Shown in pieces: positions 19,730 through 31,619 of a stretch of DNA of 64,000 nucleotides. Where the stretch lies: assembly GCF_040581485.1 (NCBI RefSeq), contig NC_090132.1, forward strand, positions 11,667,001-11,731,000. The letters run 5' to 3'. A model generated the notes under the pieces. That model did not search any database. It was not told the DNA's origin and was given only the letters and a program-made list of their open reading frames with translations. Source of the DNA: Linepithema humile (taxonomy: Eukaryota; Arthropoda; Insecta; Hymenoptera; Formicidae). Numbering within the stretch: position 1 is the first letter of the stretch; every line of letters starts with the position of its first letter. The position numbers and the translations under genes were made by a program.

Positions 19730-22700
19730 ATTCCCCTTCTCCCTCCTCCCCTAATACCCAGCCTACCGCCTCCTGTCAGCTTCCTTCTCCCTCCTTCCAC
19801 TCTCTACACTCCTCCCATACGTGTTCCCATGTTTCCCTCTCTCCTCCACATAGTCTGCACCTCCTTTTTTCTTCCTCTTCCCATTACTTTCTCTCCCTTA
19901 CTTTATTCCCCAACCTGTATCTTGCCACTCTCTTCCATCTGCTTTCACCCCATCCTTTTTTTTAAATATACCGGTATTCCTTCCCCTTTTACTTCCTTGT
20001 ACCATCTACTAAATCTCGATTCATTTATCTTTTCCCTTCTTTCCTTTCTCTGTTTCTCCTTGTCCTTCCTCTCTAATTCCTCATACCTCGCCTCTCCCTT
20101 CTCTTTCTTTCTCTCTACCTCCTCAATTGATATCTCCCTTTCTTCTAAGAACTTCCTCCTTTTTTCCTCTCTTTCCAATCTTACTCGTTCTTCCTTGAAT
20201 CTTTCTTTCATCTCCTCCCTACATTCCCTCGCTATCTCACTTCCCCTCCCCTTGTCTAATCTTTTTTCAAACCCCCACGCCCTCCTTCCCGCTCTTCCCC
20301 TTAGTTTCTCCCTTTGCAGTTCCTCTCTCACCAAGTATCTTGGCGTCCTTGCCTCTACTCCCAGTACCCATCTTAGATATCTCTTCTCTGTCCTTTCCAT
20401 TTCCTCCCTCTCTTTGCATCCCCATATCTCTACCCCATACCCCATCACCGTCCATACCAATTTGTCAAATAACCATAACCTTCTCCCCCAATACTTCTCG
20501 AATCTTCTTTTCCCTATCCCCCATACCTGCCCCATCACCGTTGTCGCTTTTCTTACCCTCTCCCTAATCTGTGCCCCCTGCCCTCCGTTTCTCTGTATTA
20601 TGTATCCCAGATATCTAAATTCCTTCACCTCCTCAATTGTCTTTCCTTTCCATCTCCATACCTTTTTCTTTCATCTTCCTCCCCCCTTTCTAAACCTCAT
20701 GATCTTCGTCTTTTCGGTGTTCAGCTCTAAATTCTTCCTGTCCAGATATCTCTCCAACCTTTCCATCATGCCCTTCATCTTCTCCTCCTCCTCTGCCATC
20801 AAAACCATATCGTCTGCATATGCTAAGGAGTATACCTTGCGCCCTCTTAACTTTACTCCTCCCCATTTCACCTTCCCCATTTCCTCCTCTATATCTGCTA
20901 ACATTACATTAAAGATTAGTGGGCTCAATGGGCACCCCTGCCTTACTCCTCTCGCCGTCCAAAAGTTCTCCCCCTCCTCCCCTCCTACCCTTACTTTACT
21001 TTTCGTCTCCTTCAACACCTCCTCCACTCTTTCCACCAGCCCTTCCCTTACTCCTCTCTCTCTCATTGCCCCCACTAATATTCCCCTATCCACCGAGTCA
21101 AATGCTGCCTTTAGATCTATAAACAGCGCCGTTATTTTCCCCTTCTTTTTCCCCAGCTGCCTGTTCACTAAATAATTTAATACATATATATTGTCTAATG
21201 TCCCCATCCCTTCCCTGAAACCTGTCTGACTCTGTGGCACTATTCCCTTTTCTTCCACTTCCCTCCTTAGCCTCTCTGCCAACGTTATTGTATATATCTT
21301 GTAACATGAACCCATTAATGTCATCCCTCTGTAATCTTCCACTTTCTCTCCCTCTCCTTTCTTTCTGATCGGCACCACTACTCCCTCCTTCCATCTCTCC
21401 AGCCATCCCTCCTTCCTCCATACCTTGTTACACCAACTCCAGACCCACTCTTCCACTTCTTCCCCTCCATATTTCCATGCTTCTCCTGGTATCCCGTCCA
21501 CCCCCATTGCCTTCCCATTTCTTAGTTTCTTTATCGCCTCCTTTATTTCTTTTCTGCTGATCTCTTCTTCCCCCTCCTCTCCTTTCTTCCTTTCTCCCCC
21601 TTTTACTACTTTTCCTTCTGTCCCCCCTAGTAGCCTCATGAAATACTCCTTCCATTCCTTCATTCCTATCCCATCATTTATCCTAACCCTTCTTTTCCTT
21701 TCTCTATTTATTATTTCCCATACCTCATTCTCCCTCTTTACTTCCCTTGCTCTTTTTTCCCATCTTTCATTTTCCTCTTTTTTTTTCCTTTTACACGTTT
21801 CCTTATATTCTTTCTTTTTCTCTTTATACTCTTTCCCTTCTCCTCCTTTTCTTTTCCACCCTCTTAGCTCCCTTCTTGCCTCCTTCTTCTCACATTCTCT
21901 GTCCCACCATCCCCTTCTCTTCCCCTCCTCTTTCCCCAAGTCCCGCTCCACTTTCTTTATCGCCTCTTTCATCTTCCTCTCCATCCCTTCCCATTCTACC
22001 CTCATTTCTTCTTCCCCTGATTTTAACCCTTCCATCTTTTGTTTGAACTTGTTACACCCCTTCTCATTCCATACTCCTCTCCATATTTTTTCTTTTCCCC
22101 TACTCCCGCTCCTCTTCTCTTTTTGTCTTTGTCCCTCTCCCTTAACCCATACCTCCACTGGCTGGTGGTCTGACTCTATGTTGTCTCCTATCCTTAGCCT
22201 TTTTATCTTCCCCCTCGTATCCTCATCTGCTATCACGTAGTCTATTACCGTATTCCCTTTTCCCCCTGTAAACGTGTACTCCCCCTCCTCCTCACCCTCT
22301 GTGCATCCGTTCAGTATTCCCCATCCTCTTTCCTCCAAGAACTCTACCATCACCCTCCCCTCCCTATTCATCTTTCCATCCTTCGATTTCCTTCTTCCCT
22401 CCCCCTTCCTCTCCCTCTTCCCCTATTTCTATACCTCCTCCTTCCTCCCCTGTTCGCGCGTTAAAGTCCCCCCCAATTATTGTACTCACTTCCACCTCCT
22501 TCTCCCCTATCCACTGTTCCATGCTCTGTAACATCTCCTCCATATTCCCATTAACGTATACCCCCACCACCCTCCATTTTTGTTTTCCTTTTTTTATCCT
22601 TCCTACTATTAGCCCTTCTCTCTTCGTTACTATTTTCCTCCCTTTGTCCAACATCTCTTTTCTTATCCCCATTACCATCTCTCCCATCGCCCTTCCTTTT

Positions 22701-22917
22701 TTATTTTTTTTTCCGCCATTTGTACTCCCCATTCGTATCCTCTTGGTAACTTTTCTTTCACCCTTTCCCACCCTTTTTTATTCATCCATGTTTCTATCAG
22801 TACTATTACATCCCATTTCTTTAGTCCCTCCCAAAATTCTTTATCTTTATTTCCCACCCCTGCCACATTCCAGAAGGCTATTCTCCACTCCCTCTCCCTC
22901 CCGTCCTCTCGCCTCAC
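19730..22917 (-). pseudogene. LINE A ORF2: endonuclease, reverse transcriptase, CCHC
   Basis: Read leftward. The endonuclease start is AFWNVAGVGNKDKEFW with a catalytic Glu in VLIETWMNKKGW (about 22800). GGDFNARTG (about 22450) and SDHQPVEVW (about 22165) supply other active-site residues. The RT frame (22371-20671) contains TGFREGMGT, TALFIDLKAAFDSVDRG, RQGCPLSPLIFNVMLADI and YADDMVLMAEEE, then NLELNTEKTKIMRF. The C-terminal part (20628-19945) continues FRYLGYIIQRNGG and, after another shift, a Cys-rich knuckle near 19860-19800. Frameshifts near 22700, 22370 and 20650 disable it. It would nick target DNA and copy the LINE RNA in place. Its endonuclease Glu is intact, unlike copy B. Confidence 0.85.
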
Positions 22918-22943
22918 CTTTTTGTCCCTTTCCCTTCTCTCTT

Positions 22944-23912
22944 CTATCCTATGCTTCCCTCCCTCCCCAATCTCCCTTCCCCCTGTCCCCCTACTTTTGT
23001 GTAACCTTTCCCGTCTCTTAGCACCTCCTCCTCATCCCACTTCCACCATTGCCCATTTATTCTTACACTCCCATATCCTATCCATACACTTTTCCCTTTC
23101 CTTTCCTCTTCCCTGGCTATCTCCTCCAATTTCCATCTCATCCTCCTTTCTTTCCATGTCCAGTCCTCTACTATTCTTTCCTTTCTACCCTTAAGCATTT
23201 TCTTTCTCTCCCATATCTCCTTCCTTTTCTCCTCATTCTCCAGCCTTATCCCCACTATCTCTCTTTCTTTTTCTCTATCCTCCGTTATCCTCCATATCTC
23301 TTCTATCTTTACCTTCGCTTCTATATCCTTCATTAATCCTTCTACCGCTTCTTTCCTTTTCCCTTCTTTTACCTCTATTCCTTTTATTACCAGATTCCTT
23401 CTGCTCTCTTCCCTCTCTTTCCTTTCCATCCTCCTTTCTATTTTTTTCATTCTTATTTCTATTTTCCCTTCTTCTCCCTTCCCTTCTTTCCTTCCTCCTT
23501 CCCTCTCATTCTTTCCGTCTCTCTCCATCTCTTTTATTCTCCTTTCCAATCCCTTTATATATCTTTTCATTTCCTCTCTCTCCTCCCTCCACCTCTCCTC
23601 CTTATCTCTAATCTCTTTCATTTCCTTCCTTATGTCTTTTATTCCCTCCTTCATTTCCTCCTTCATCTGTCTCATTTCTTCCTTTTACTCTTCCAACCCC
23701 ATCCTTATCACCTCCTTTATTACCCCATCTCCCATCTCCATCTCCCCTTTCCATTTCCTCATCTCCTCCTCTCCCTTCTCTAACCCTTTTTGCTCTCCCT
23801 CTTTTTTTCCCTCTTCTTTCCCCGGTGACCTCGTTGTCTTCTTACTTTTATTAAATATGCCTTTTTCCTTCTCTTCCCCCTTTTCCCATGCCTCTTCCCT
23901 CTTCCTCTTCAT
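22944..23912 (-). pseudogene. LINE A ORF1: coiled-coil RNA-binding protein
   Basis: One minus frame from ATG 23912 to 22944, broken only by a TAA at 23687-23685. It has a long, charged coiled coil (MRQMKEEMKEGIKDIRKEMK and onward), then RRNLVIKGIEVKEG, the first strand of an RRM-like fold, and a conserved C-terminal block with TWKERRMRWKLEEIA and SVWIGYGSVRINGQWWKWDE. This is the L1-ORF1p-like plan: trimerising coiled coil, RRM, C-terminal domain. Such proteins coat the element's RNA and act as nucleic-acid chaperones. Composition is extremely rich in Lys, Glu and Arg. Confidence 0.75.
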
Positions 23913-23946
23913 CTCCTCTATGCACCCATAACTTCCGCGTCTAACT

Positions 23947-25330
23947 AAGGCACTATAAACGTGAGTATTCTACCGTCTGCTCTGGTCTCCGCCATTTCTG
24001 TTCCGTTCCCCCACTCCTTGCCCTCTCGCCTCTATCGCTGAGCTGACAAGTTTATGATGATTAGGTTATGGTTTCTAAGCTGCTCGAACTCTGTATTTGC
24101 GTGTATCCGACTGTGAACAAAAAAAAAAGATAAATGCCTTGCTGCGTTGCGGTCAATTGTACCAATAGAACAGAAAAAGGTGTTCGAGTATTTGCATTTC
24201 CTGTGGATAATATTTGTCGACAGCAATGGATACGTAATCTCCGCAGAGAGTCTTGGACACCAACCAAATATTCGCGCCTCTGTGAAGTAAGTTTATTCTC
24301 TTAAATTTCCAATTTACGTAGCTTTTTCTGTTTGTTTAGGATCATGGATCGTTTTTTTAAGTGTAGTTTAGATTTGTCACCGTTTGAAATTACATAAATA
24401 TGAATAACTGTAATCAATAAAGACATTTATCTTATAAGCAATTTTTTTATTTCAGAAACATTTTGAAGAATCACAGTTTGAGATTGATCGAGCAGATAAT
24501 TGGCGAAAATTAAAATCAAACGCCATACCAACACTTTTCGATATACCTGATTTACCTGCAATGAATAAAAATGAAACAGATGAACCAAATACAAATGCCA
24601 CTGCTGAGAAAGACGTAAGTTTCTATGATACATTACAGTAAGATAAAAGAAATGACATGTATTAATTTGTTTGTTTATTTATTCATTTATTTATTATTAT
24701 TATATTTATGGGCGTGACTAATACTCTTGTACACATCGTACAAGTGATTAAATATAAACATAAGATTAATGAAAAAATTTACGTTTTTCTCAGCAATGGC
24801 ATTTGTATTTGGTTCATCTGTTTCATTTTTATTAATTGCAGGTGGATCAGGTATATCGAAAAGTGTTGGTATGGCGTTTGGTTTTAATTTTCGCCAATTA
24901 TCTGCAGTCTCAAACTGTAATTCTTCAAAATGTTTCTGAAATAAAAAAACTGCTTATAAGATAAATGTCCTTATTGATTACAATTATTCATATTTATGTC
25001 ATTTCAAACGATGACAAATCTAAACTACACTTAAAAAAACGATCCATGATTCTAAACAAACAGAAAAAATACGTAAATTAGAAATTTAAGAGAATAAACT
25101 TACTTCACAGAGGCACGATGATTTGGTTGGTGTCCAAGACTCTCTTTTTGTTCACATCGGATAATCAAAATACACGTAAACACAGAGTTCGAACAGCTTA
25201 GAAACCATAACCTAATTATCATAAACTTGTCAGCTCAGTGACAGAGGCGTGAGGGCAAGGAGTGGGGGAACGGAACAGAAATGGCGGAGACCAGAGCAGA
25301 CGGTAGAATATCTACATCTTTAGTGCTCTA
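23947..25330. mobile_element. P-like foldback element carrying THAP exons, 8-bp target duplication
   Basis: The insertion is flanked by GTCTAACT at 23939-23946 and 25331-25338, an 8-bp duplication, and LINE A sequence resumes on both sides. The two halves are inverted copies: 23965-24640 pairs with 25310-24790. Each half has THAP-domain coding sequence; the right half lacks about 125 bp of the first exon. The outermost ends (AGGCACTATAAACGTGAG, and the inverse of TACATCTTTAGTGCTCTA) match imperfectly. THAP domains and 8-bp duplications are both hallmarks of P-element transposases, so this looks like a non-autonomous, palindromic derivative of a P-like element. Confidence 0.75.
24134..24614 (+). 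pseudogene. THAP DNA-binding domain, two exons (P-like transposase start)
   Basis: Exon 1 (24134-24286) begins MPCCVAVNCTNRTEKGVRVF, exon 2 (24456-24614) begins KHFEESQFEIDRADNW; junctions GT..AG are in phase. Together they show the C2CH zinc signature of THAP: C-x4-C, then LCEKHF about 35-50 residues on, with FAFPVD and the terminal AIPTLFDIP block. Such domains bind the transposon ends. The gene stops after some 104 codons at a further donor site, where the inverted half begins, so the catalytic part is missing. An inverted partial copy lies at 25140-24790. Confidence 0.75.
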
Positions 25331-25427
25331 GTCTAACTCTCCCCCCTCTCGCTTCTCTTAATCTTTCTTCCATTTCCAATTCCAATTTCCTTTCCATCCC
25401 GCTATGTCGCCACCTGTCACTCTCACC
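25331..25427 (-). mobile_element. LINE A 5' segment between two nested insertions
   Basis: The text TTCTTCCATTTCCAATTCC ... CATCCCGCTATGTCGCC aligns by eye with copy B at about 63600-63660, confirming that LINE A continues through the nested elements. Confidence 0.7.
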
Positions 25428-25437
25428 CACGGTGTAA

Positions 25438-26377
25438 AGCCTTGTGTCCACGATGCTAGAACTCGATCCGAGATCTCGGTCCGAGTCCTCGAACAATAAT
25501 ATTTATACTTGGCTGAATATAGTTAGCGTTGTAATCGAGTTACGATTCTTTACGATGATTTTCTGATCTATGTTATAGAAAACTCATATCTTCAAACAAC
25601 CACTAAGTTGGTTTATAGATATCATCAAGTGATGCACCGCTTGATTTCGAATGTTTTATTTTATTTAGATGGTCCAGATATTGTAATCTTAAATTATTAA
25701 TTTTTTTTTTGCAATTTTAGTTGTTAGTGGTTGTTTTGTTAATTCTTTGTACTGATTACAGATTATCTGTAAAGCTTGATCTCGTTTCATACGATTATGA
25801 TAATCAACACTTTTTGTAACATATAAACAAGGATGTTGTTGATATAACATTAATAAAATTTTAACATTTTCCTTATTATCCATTTTTTATTATAAAAGAA
25901 GTTTTTACTGAAAATCAATTTTATATATAATATTATTATACTTTTCTTGAAAAATAATATGTATATATAGGTTATAATATATTTTTAATGTCTAATTTAA
26001 TCTGCATTAAAACTAATAATAACTACTTATGTAAATCTTATTAATTATTAATCTTATTAATTTATTTTATTTAAGAATTATATTTCTCTTATTTTTTCAA
26101 TTCTATAATTACTTACTAAAATATTATTTATATTGTTTACAGTATCTCGTATCACTATAAGTATCTTATATTTTGTCTTGATAGATAGTAAAAGAAACTA
26201 GTAAAATCTAATAACTCGCAATAACTCGTACCGAAAAATGGGACGCAACGCATTTTTTCGTTCAAGCTTCTTGTTCGAGTTTTGCATCCAAGTTCAGTGT
26301 GTACATGATCCGAGTTCTAGTAACTTTCTTTCGGTCCGAGATCTCGGACCGAGTTCTAGCATCGTGGACACAAGGCT
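25438..26377. mobile_element. Harbinger-type element, 940 bp, TAA target duplication, inside X1
   Basis: Inverted ends AGCCTTGTGTCCACGATGCT (25438) and mirror (26377) enclose a unit flanked by TAA on both sides. Just inside each end is a palindrome built from CCGAGATCTCGG. TAA (TWA) duplications and a MADF/SANT-like coding fragment point to PIF/Harbinger. No transposase remains, so it would depend on a partner in trans. Confidence 0.78.
25689..25883 (-). pseudogene. MADF/SANT-like DNA-binding fragment
   Basis: A 64-codon frame: VKILLMLYQQHPCLYVTKSV, then YHNRMKRDQALQIICNQYKE. The pattern of an aliphatic helix, HPCLY, and YxNRxKRDxA is that of MADF domains (Adf-1 type), which serve as the second protein of Harbinger transposons. 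Only the first exon or so is present. Confidence 0.55.
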
Positions 26378-26472
26378 TAAGAATATAAGGTGATTTCACG
26401 GCAACAAATTTTTGTGATTTTTCTGTCATTGTTCCACATTGAACCGCTAGGTGGCTACGTGTTGAGGGACTT

Positions 26473-26518
<46 letters not shown>

Positions 26519-26953
26519 AATATAGAAATTTTATTAAAATTTTATTGTCCTGCGAAACTTAATTATAAATATTCATTTTCTTAAAGAAACTTAATTTTCT
26601 ATAAAGACTGGAATACATTATTAATTATTTTTTCTGCAAATTTAACTAAGAATAATTTGTTATAAAAAAATAAAAAAATATTTTGTTAGTAATATATATT
26701 TTTATACACAATGTTAAAAGTTTTATTTTAAAAAATTTGTATTATTTAGGACTATAATTATATATAGATGTGCTTTAGAGATTTATCATCTATCCTTTTC
26801 TATCCACATTTATCCACATCTTCTATCCTTTTTTACTTGAGATCTTGTACTAATGTGACATCTTGTGTGACATGGCTTAACTATGACATCTTGATCACAG
26901 ATTTTTTGATAGAATACAATGGTCGTAAAATCACCTTATATTCTTACACCGTG

Positions 26954-27250
26954 CCCTCACCTATTACCTTCTATCTTCTATGTGCTCCTCGCTCTCTCTC
27001 CTAATCCCGATCGTGTCCGTCTCTATATTTTATGTTCTATGCCTATCTGTATAACTTCTTTTCCCTTGTCCTTTCCCTTTCCCTCTTTCACACCCTGCGC
27101 TCCCCTCACTCACACACACTCTCTCTCACCTCCACTCTCTCCTCTACTCGCTCTCACTCCTCCTTTCGCTCTCCTCTCGCTTCCCACGTCACTCCAAAAA
27201 TTTCTCTCCACGCCTCGTGTCGCGCTCTATCGCACCGGAAACAGAAGTCC
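26954..27250 (-). mobile_element. LINE A 5' leader
   Basis: Pyrimidine-rich on the plus strand (CTCTCTCTCACCTCCACTCT and similar), parallel to copy B at 63700-63926, ending in CGCACCGGAAACAGAAGTCC as copy B ends CGCACCGGAAACGGAAGTCC. The last 14 bases are complementary to the 3' leader at 19016-19030. Confidence 0.7.
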
Positions 27251-27439
27251 TAGAAGCAGTGATGCGATATTTCCCACAGCGGTCCCGGCTCCGCTGCCTC
27301 ACACAACTTTACAGAAACGCTACGTCACGTATCCGTGTGAGCTCGGCCGTTCAACCAATGGAAGAGAGCGAACGCTCCCTTCCACCGAGCCGACACAACA
27401 GACGATAAATGCATGCTACTTGCATGTTAAAAGCAAGCG

Positions 27440-27840
27440 TTTCTGATTCATAAAAGAAATTCTGAGGCGAGTGGCTGGAATATTAGAGATCACCTGTTCG
27501 AAACCTGCTTCGTGCAACTTTTTTTTCTTTTTTCCACATTTGTTTCTAACATAGTAAATTATTAGATAATATTTTTTTGCCCAAAAAAATAATATTTTCT
27601 ATTTATTATTAATATTCGCATATATTAAACTAACAATTTTAGAAATAATACAGATCTGCTATTGTTAATAGAAAAATGAAGTTATTTTACAATGTTGCAA
27701 CAAAGTGCTAATTTAACATATGCGAATATTTTTAATAAAGATAAAATAATTTTTTTTTGCCAAAAACATTATCTAATAATTTACTTAAAATAAATATCAA
27801 AAAAGGAAAAAAAGTTACAAAATCACAGTTTTCAAACACG
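27440..27840. repeat. Small tRNA-like and inverted-repeat element
   Basis: A B-box-like CTGTTCGAAACC at about 27495 is followed by a T run and TTTCCACA. Then come inverted arms of about 80 bp (27545-27625 and 27790-27712) sharing TAAATTATTAGATAAT and ATTCGCATAT. The order tRNA-like then T run then inverted AT-rich arm resembles the arms of the Tc5-like element at 15386. It may be a non-autonomous relative, but termini are not defined. Confidence 0.4.
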
Positions 27841-28426
27841 AGATGTTTAATATTCTTGCCATTCGCCTTACTCGTTTAGCCATGCTTGTTATTTTACATT
27901 TATCAACATAAAAAATTACACGCCTGCAAAGCTTTTAATTATTTATTTTAAACTACTGCATATTAGCAAGAGTTACTGCAGTAACTACATATACATGTAC
28001 TGTGGAGATTAGTGGAGGAACACAGTAGCATATTAAAACTGCAGTCAAATAGATGTAGATTGGTAATTTTATTAATACTATTAATAAGTAGTGGTTTTCC
28101 GCACCACCTTTGAGGTTCCACTTATGGCGCGTTCGATTTTTTTTTAAGTGGATCGTCGCCTGGAGCCCTATTGTACCACTTTTTTTTACACCTGTTATTT
28201 ACAGGTTAAAATAATTTACAGTAGTTGACACTGTATTTTTGTATCTATATACTTACTGTACTTTGTATACTCACTGTACTTGTACTTTTGCGCGTTGCGT
28301 GTATATTGGCGAGTTGGGAAAATTACTTACTTTATAATTTTTTATAAATACAAAATATATTTTGTATTTATTATGCCTGCAATGCTTGTAAAATGTTTTA
28401 TTATTTTATTTAAAAATTATTATATG
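27841..28426. other. AT-rich spacer, probably 3' part of the hAT element
   Basis: No gene. A near-palindrome at 28092-28125 (GTGGTTTTCCGCACCACC) may be part of a transposon end, but no mate was found. Confidence 0.4.
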
Positions 28427-30747
28427 TTATTTTGATATTGACGGTCCAGCAACATCATCAATATCTGCAGCATGTAGCGTTATATTACTTTTTTTTTTCA
28501 TGGGGCTACTAGCATATAATGTCTTTGCCGACATGAGAGACAAATGGTTTTCATCAATTACCATGTTTAGAACCGTTTCTTTTCTAGACTTTAAAGCCGA
28601 TTTTAGAACACAAAGAGCATTTACATTGGTAACCGAAAGTTTATTGCGTTTTTTTGTTTTTATATCTGATAAAACAGAAAACACTCTTTCTGAATCAGCA
28701 TTCGAATTTGGAAGTGATCTAACAGCATTCAAAAAAGATTTTAAATTGGGATATTTTGCAATGTTAATAGAGTTCTGACTTTGTAAAATTTCTTTCCACA
28801 TGTCATCAAAATTTAATTTTGAAAGATTTTCTTTTTTTACTTGTGTAAAATCATGATATAAAAGATACCATTCTTTCTTTAAACCATCTTCGTCAAAACC
28901 ACCAAAAGTTTGAGCGATAAAAGAGACATCATTGAATGATATTTCTCTGTCACTATCCGATAAAGCTACGTTTGCTTCTAAAACTTTCAATTTAGACAAA
29001 AATTTGTCATTAATTGGTAATCTTTTACTAATTTCTTCTGCAGCAGTGACGCAAAATTGCAAACAATTCTTTCGAACATGTGCAACTATGTCTGTGTGTC
29101 CTTCTTTCATTAATTTATCGAGATATTCCTCACATTCGAATCCTAAATTTACTTCATTTAGAGATTTTTGATTCTCTTGTTGAGAAAATTAAATATTATT
29201 ACATACATTTTTTAACAATTCTGGTTTCAAAAAATATTCACAGATTGTGGTTAGAAATTTTACCGATTTTGGTTGCAATAAATGAACTCTAGTTTCCGCT
29301 GCTTGAAAAAATGCATTAAATGAATTAAAAGTATTTAAAATATGTTCTAAAAATAAAAAATATGCTTTTACATCATGACGTTGCATTATAAGCATTAAAT
29401 TTTCTGCAGACTTTGATTTTTCTGTCAACACCATATCAGTAAGAAAAAGCTTGAGAGAATCCCAAGATTCAAGAATTCTTTCAATACATGAATGGTGAGA
29501 AAGCCACCGTGTATCGGACAATCGTAAAATTTTGCGACTTGTTTCCAAAAAGCAATCACTAAATTCTCTATAAATAGCCAAACGCTTGGGACTACTGTTA
29601 ATATAACTTGAAATCTTTTTTACAAATTCTTCGCAATATTCTGGTATTTTAGCACATGCAGAATGTGCAACCAATGCAGCGGAATGACATGGACATGAAA
29701 TAGTTTTAAATGTTTACAAGTTTCTTCCAACTTTCTTTTAAATGATATATATTTTCCTGTCATAACAGGCGCATTGTCGCATGACAAAGCAATAATATTT
29801 GAAAATGGGATCATTAATTTCAACATCTCAGTTTTAAATGCATTAAATATTTTGTCCGCACTGCTACTTTTTTTGCGTCGATATTAATTAATTTTACTAA
29901 TTGCGTGCTAATATCTAATGTTTTAGGATCAACAAATCGGACAAGAAACGTCATCCATTTTTCATTACAAATATCAGACGTTTCATCTATAAAAATGGAA
30001 AATTTAGTATTTTGAATGCTGTTCACCACACGGTCCGTTTCAATCGGACATAAAACGTTAGAAATAATATTTGTACATTTCTTTCGACTCATACACATTT
30101 TTTGTAATATGCAAGAATCTTTTCATATTTCTTGGAAAAAATTAAGAATATCTTTCGCAGTTTGAAATGGAATATTTCTATCAGCGATTAACGCAGCATA
30201 TCGAATTTCTGCTGATTTTCTTTGCTCTTCAAAAGATAAATCTTCAAAAGATAAAAGCGATTCGTCTCTCATGTCGACATCTTCATTTGATATTTTTCTT
30301 TGTAATTTACATTGTTCGTTGTGTCCTTTGGAATTTTCATGACGATAGACGTGCGATATATCACTCATATAAGATTTATTACAAAATGTGCAAAAAAATA
30401 AACGCTCGTCATGTGACACTTTGCGTAACCGTGGCTTAAAATAGCTCTATATCTAACCATTGTTGCTGAAATTTAAAGTTGCTGGATTGTCGTGATATTT
30501 TTGTTCTCGGACTTACATCATTATCTGATAACGATGATAAATTTTCTTTAATTTTATTCTTTTGACACGTAGGATCCGCATGTCTTGCAACATGCGATGT
30601 GGAGCATGACATATTTTTATCGCATATAGTACAATAAAAAAGGTTTTCATCTGATGATACTTTGCGTATCCAAGATTTAAAACGATCATCATGAAGCCAA
30701 GATTCCGAAAAGCTTCGCTTACGTGTATTTTTTGATTTATCACCCAT
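28427..30747 (-). pseudogene. hAT transposase with tandem BED-type fingers, decayed
   Basis: Read leftward. The first finger is FYCTICDKNMSCSTSHVARH (about 30640) and the second FFCTFCNKSYMSDISHVYRH (about 30390), both C-x2-C...H BED-like. The catalytic region has FSIFIDETSDICNEKW (30025), SCDNAPVMTGKYISFKR (29770) and LSDTRWLSHHSCIER (29510). The C-terminal dimerisation block includes NSNADSERVFSVLSDIKTKK (28690), the hallmark of hAT. Stops at 30123-30125 and 29189-29191 and frameshifts near 30430, 29830 and 29680 disable it. It resembles the second hAT at 37188 in plan and in several motifs, so the two belong to related families. Terminal repeats were not located. Confidence 0.82.
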
Positions 30748-30973
30748 TTTTCAATTAAGTGAAAAATAGATAAAAACAGTAAATTCGAGAACAATAGAGA
30801 AAATAAATAATAATTCGAAAGACTTACAGTCGGGATCCTTGCAACGCGAGTCAACTGTCTGAATACGAAAATGTGACAAACACATATATAATATGTTTAC
30901 TTGCCAGTATAAGGTGACAGAATTAATTCTTCAAGACGCCAGTTTCGTTTCAACAGCAGCACGCAGTGGAACA
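30748..30973. other. Spacer between hAT and the two-gene unit
   Basis: No feature recognised; possibly 5' leader of either unit. Confidence 0.4.
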
Positions 30974-31577
30974 ATGTCCCGTAAGTAGAGAATAACATTA
31001 TAATTATTCGTATTAGAAAAATATTTTATATATGTGCTTATATATAAGAACCAAGATTTTCAATCGACCGTAACCGACGGTAACTATTAAAAAGTGAACA
31101 ATGTGTTATGATATTAGGCATTATATATTATTGATGTGTACAGAGTCGACCGCGAGACGTAAACGCGAGTGAGTAAACGCAAAACCTTGAAACAGACGGA
31201 AGAAGTGTGTTAAGATTGTTAGCTATTTAGATAGAGAAATAAAATATGTAGAGAAATTATTGAAAATTTAATTACTTATAACATTAAATATTTTATACAT
31301 TTATTTTCAGTAATTTCTCTATATTCGGTCTATATTCTCTATATACGGTCAAAAATTTATATAACTTAACTTTATTAACTTAACTTAATTTATATAACTT
31401 AACTATATTTATATAATTTAACTTGACTTTTATTTTTATTTTAATTTTATATTTTATTTATATATTTATTCTTTTTATTTTTGCAGAAGATTTGGAGCAA
31501 AAAATCGCTGCACAGCAGCAACAATTAGATCAAATGATGGCAAACCAACAGCAGCTGCAGTACCACCTAATGTACTT

Positions 31578-31619
<42 letters not shown>

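Larger units (their letters stand above)
25428..26953. mobile_element. Element X1: DNA transposon with CACGGTGTAAG ends, split by a Harbinger element
   Basis: The ends are CACGGTGTAAGAATATAAGG and its inverse (26934-26953). Flanks CTCTCACC and CCCTCACC (25420-25427, 26954-26961) form an 8-bp target duplication with one mismatch. The interior is AT-rich with a (TA)n tract at about 26473-26516 and no transposase. A second copy, X2, is at 42416-44309 in inverted orientation. The superfamily is open: 8-bp duplications occur in hAT, P and others. Confidence 0.7.

Noticed and set aside
19829..23931. Plus-strand frames up to 448 codons opposite LINE A and 346 codons opposite LINE B
   Set aside because: Shadows of the minus-strand ORFs: the purine-rich sense strand makes the antisense free of stops. 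Composition is Ser/Leu/Pro/Phe-rich without motifs.
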